Source: Nomia melanderi
Taxonomy: Eukaryota > Arthropoda > Insecta > Hymenoptera > Halictidae
DNA: 64,000 bases
Direction of reading: 5' to 3'
Assembly (NCBI RefSeq): GCF_051020985.1
Contig: NC_135012.1
Coordinates: 10,108,451 to 10,172,450, forward strand
Both the position numbers and the translations under genes were made by a program. Positions 61,801 to 64,000 of this stretch are shown in pieces. Within the stretch, counting starts at the first letter, position 1. Each line of letters begins with the position of its first letter. The notes below the pieces were generated by a model. It ran no database searches. It saw only the letters and a list, made by a program, of their open reading frames with translations, and was not told the DNA's origin.

Positions 61801-63473
61801 ATCAGAAATTTGTTATCCTAATAGCGGAGAAGCATCAAATGTTCGTGCAGTCCAAAGAAGATGTAGACGAAAAGATATTGCTGAGAGCTGTAGAGGAGAA
61901 GGAAGCAGACTACAAAGAAAAGGAGGAAATACGAAAAGAACGCGAGTCTCGTATGCGAAGGGAATTACAGGAGCTTCGAAAAGAAACTGCGGTAGCAAGA
62001 TTGAAGCAACTCCAGAAGGTCAAGGATCTGAAAGCCTGGGAAATGATGCAGAGATTTAAAAAGGCTGAGCACGATAAAAACGTTGAACTGAAGCAGCAAG
62101 GTGAAGAATGGAATAAAAAAATAGAGTATGGGAAAGCACTGCGAAGACATATCGTAAGTGATTAATTGCAGTATATGTATGTGTATCATTTGAGCTGCTC
62201 ATTGGCTGAATTGATTAACTCCACTTTCTGAATTTGTTAAGAATTTGCTAAGATAGTTCCAAACATTCTCAATATTTAATCTCTCGATAAAAGGAGACAA
62301 AAGTTATTCATCCCAATAATTTCAGTTACTGATGACGATTAACCCCTTGTTTTATAATAACGTGTAAGACTAGTGAAGATTTTAAACAGGATTTAACGAA
62401 CATTACTCAGTTCTTGTGAATTTAACAATTATTATATTTTAGAGTAACTTTTGACATAGAATATATATAGAATTTTTCTCTTTTTTCAATAAATTATTAA
62501 TAACAAAATTGTGATTTCATACGTGCATAGAGGTCTGGTATTACTTTGTAAATAAATGTTGAGTTACTATTATGAAATACAGTGTACAACAACCTGTTTA
62601 CAAATTTGAAGGAAAGCAGTGATGATCATGCCATATATTTTTGAAACACCCTGTATATATTTAACAAGAATTCACCTTTTTCTAAATGATTCATCTCGCG
62701 TGTGTTCAGAGCGAAAAAGAGGCTGAACAAAAACAGGAGAAACTTTTGGAAGAAAAGGCCACCAACGTGAAAGTAATTATTGAGAAGGAAAATCAGAGAG
62801 TTCTTGATTACGCGGAAGAAGTCATCAATGAGTCTAAAGACGTGCGACCACTCTATCCGATTCTGAAAGCTGTGGAGGTACGTGCATAAAAATACTTATA
62901 CAGGGTGTCGATGTTAACTCGAGCAGCTAACTTATTTCAGTTATTATTGAAAGTAAGAAAAATAACTAAATTAGATATTCATGGTTTTAAGGCGTGCATC
63001 TGATGGAGATAAACAAAATTCTGTGAAAATCATCCTATTTAGTAATGTTTTCTTACATGCAATAGTAACGAAAATAAGTTAGGTGTTTGAGTTAAAATTA
63101 ACACCCTCTATATTATTTGTCATTTATAAATAGTTATGTACAATATGTTCTATCGCGAAAGAATGATATTACGAAATTTACGATATTTCTCGAGAACGTT
63201 CTTTCCAAATTCCTGAGTACAGTTTTTCTACAAAACGAAAAGCTTTTTACACTAAGAATGAATGGCAACAATTTTAAGATCATAACCAAATAAGAACAGA
63301 ACTAAAATTAGAAATCGTACCCTTGTTTATAGGAATGTAAAAAGGAAATGGGTCTGGTACCATTAAGGAGAAAAGAAGAAACAGTAACAGAAACAGTGCT
63401 CACAAGAAGGCGAAGACGTCCCCGTATTTCCACGAAGTTTCTTCCGGAAGAACAAATCTGTTATTTGAAATAG
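58847..63473 (+). CDS. Coiled-coil TPH-type ciliary protein, CFAP210 (CCDC173)-like
   Basis: Nine exons join without frame conflict: 58847-58891, 59246-59383, 60005-60199, 60562-60746, 60818-60938, 61037-61244, 61825-62153, 62710-62877 and 63333-63473, giving 1530 nt and 509 residues from an ATG at 58847. The protein is almost all charged coiled coil (KKREEEEKERF, EIIKQAKR, then INRALLVSECYRELDAQLKF), typical of the trichohyalin/plectin-homology family of axonemal proteins. The RALLVSECYRELDAQLKF block and the C-terminal RPLYPILKAVEECKKEMGL resemble CFAP210, a microtubule inner protein of doublets; human CFAP210 is of similar length. CFAP45, CFAP53 and MNS1 are less likely alternatives. The exon-2 acceptor (after 59245) was chosen for phase. 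Exon 5 ends at a GTCAGT donor. The tail is basic (LTRRRRRPRISTKFLPEEQ). AATAAA at 63482 and 63527 follow the stop. Expected in sperm flagella and ciliated sensory neurons. Confidence 0.75.
62474..62502. repeat. Dispersed repeat fragment shared with 48436
   Basis: Second copy of the tttctcttttttcaataaat plus attattaata block, here in intron 7 of the CFAP210-like gene. Confidence 0.6.
62899..63112. mobile_element. Non-autonomous DNA transposon (MITE), about 214 bp
   Basis: Left end tacagggtgtcgatgttaac and right end (read in reverse complement) tagagggtgttaattttaac form terminal inverted repeats that continue for about 40 bases, to a shared ctaacttattt, with roughly 80 percent identity by eye. 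The interior has no coding capacity. It lies in the last intron of the CFAP210-like gene, 21 bases after exon 8. A TA target duplication is possible (ta before, ta after) but cannot be separated from the terminal bases. The superfamily is not determined. Confidence 0.75.
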
Positions 63474-64000
63474 TAAAAGATAATAAAGTGGAAAAAACAT
63501 TTCTTCCTCTAGTATATTTTGTAGATAATAAAACGACGTATTTACGTCCTTTAGGGAGTAGGTATATTATTTTAAGGCAAATGGCATTTAACGTTACAAA
63601 ATACTATTTACATTCGCTTATACACGTTCATTTATTTTTAATGCTATCGTCTAAATAATAAGATGAACAGTTACCAATATCTGTACAATAATAAATTAAT
63701 GAATCATAAATGTTCTCTTATTTTCCAGTTACCTCTTTACACGAGTGTCACTAATAAACTGATAAAATTTAAGCAAACGTAGAACTAGTCGATTATTTAA
63801 TTACCCTTCATACAGTACAATTTATTTCTGCATAATTTTGAAATTCGCATATGATATTTAAAATTCCTTTACTTCAATACTCCGATTGTTTTTAAATAAT
63901 TTGTTTAACTTCATATACGAAATACTTGAAATTAACTGAATATTTCAAAAATGTTTACAACTCTGACAATTGAAATTCGTTCTAACATGTACACGTGAAG
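63474..64000. other. 3' untranslated region and AT-rich flank
   Basis: Contains two AATAAA signals (63482-63487 and 63527-63532) for the CFAP210-like gene. Nothing else is recognised to the end of the window. Confidence 0.6.

Noticed and set aside
58847..63473. CFAP45 as the identity of the coiled-coil gene
   Set aside because: The RALLVSECYRELDAQLKF block and the RPLYPILKAVEECKKEMG tail do not match CFAP45 as I know it. CFAP210 fits better.

Overview
This is AT-rich eukaryotic nuclear DNA from an insect, most likely an aculeate hymenopteran such as a bee. The inference rests on spliced genes with GT/AG introns, an insect-type Enhancer-of-split bHLH gene, TTLL4-type tubulin ligases, and low GC broken by short CpG-rich islands. 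There are no operons, CRISPR arrays or prokaryotic signals. I recognised no tRNA or rRNA gene by eye.

Layout. Positions 1-4970: no recognisable gene. Positions 4978-10712: two intronless, same-strand, tandem TTLL4-like tubulin polyglutamylase genes, each 568 codons from its best ATG, about 2.2 kb apart and strikingly GC-rich in codon use against AT-rich flanks. Positions 10.7-53.4 kb: a roughly 42-kb gene desert with no convincing coding exon. It is punctuated by GC/CpG-rich islands, notably 18.3-18.7, 24.5-25.1, 30.7-31.1 and 40.1-40.8 kb, which look like promoters, untranslated first exons or enhancers. It also holds tandem duplications of about 137, 203 and 292 bp, hairpin-forming inverted repeats, dispersed repeats and one decayed jockey-type LINE fragment near 45.1 kb. 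Exact matches to the Su(H)/CSL consensus are unusually frequent here, densest at 17.7-26.4 kb.

Positions 53.5-56.8 kb: a three-exon (5'-incomplete) hairy/Enhancer-of-split transcriptional repressor with bHLH, Orange domain and C-terminal WRPW. Positions 58.8-63.5 kb: a nine-exon gene whose exons join in phase into a 509-residue coiled-coil protein of the trichohyalin/plectin-homology type, best matching CFAP210 (CCDC173), an axonemal microtubule inner protein. A roughly 214-bp MITE sits in its last intron.

Themes. Three of the four genes concern axonemal or modified microtubules (two polyglutamylases and one probable microtubule inner protein). The fourth is a Notch-pathway effector next to a large desert that could hold its regulatory DNA. 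The microtubule link is inference from family membership; the desert-HES link is inference from motif counts and proximity.
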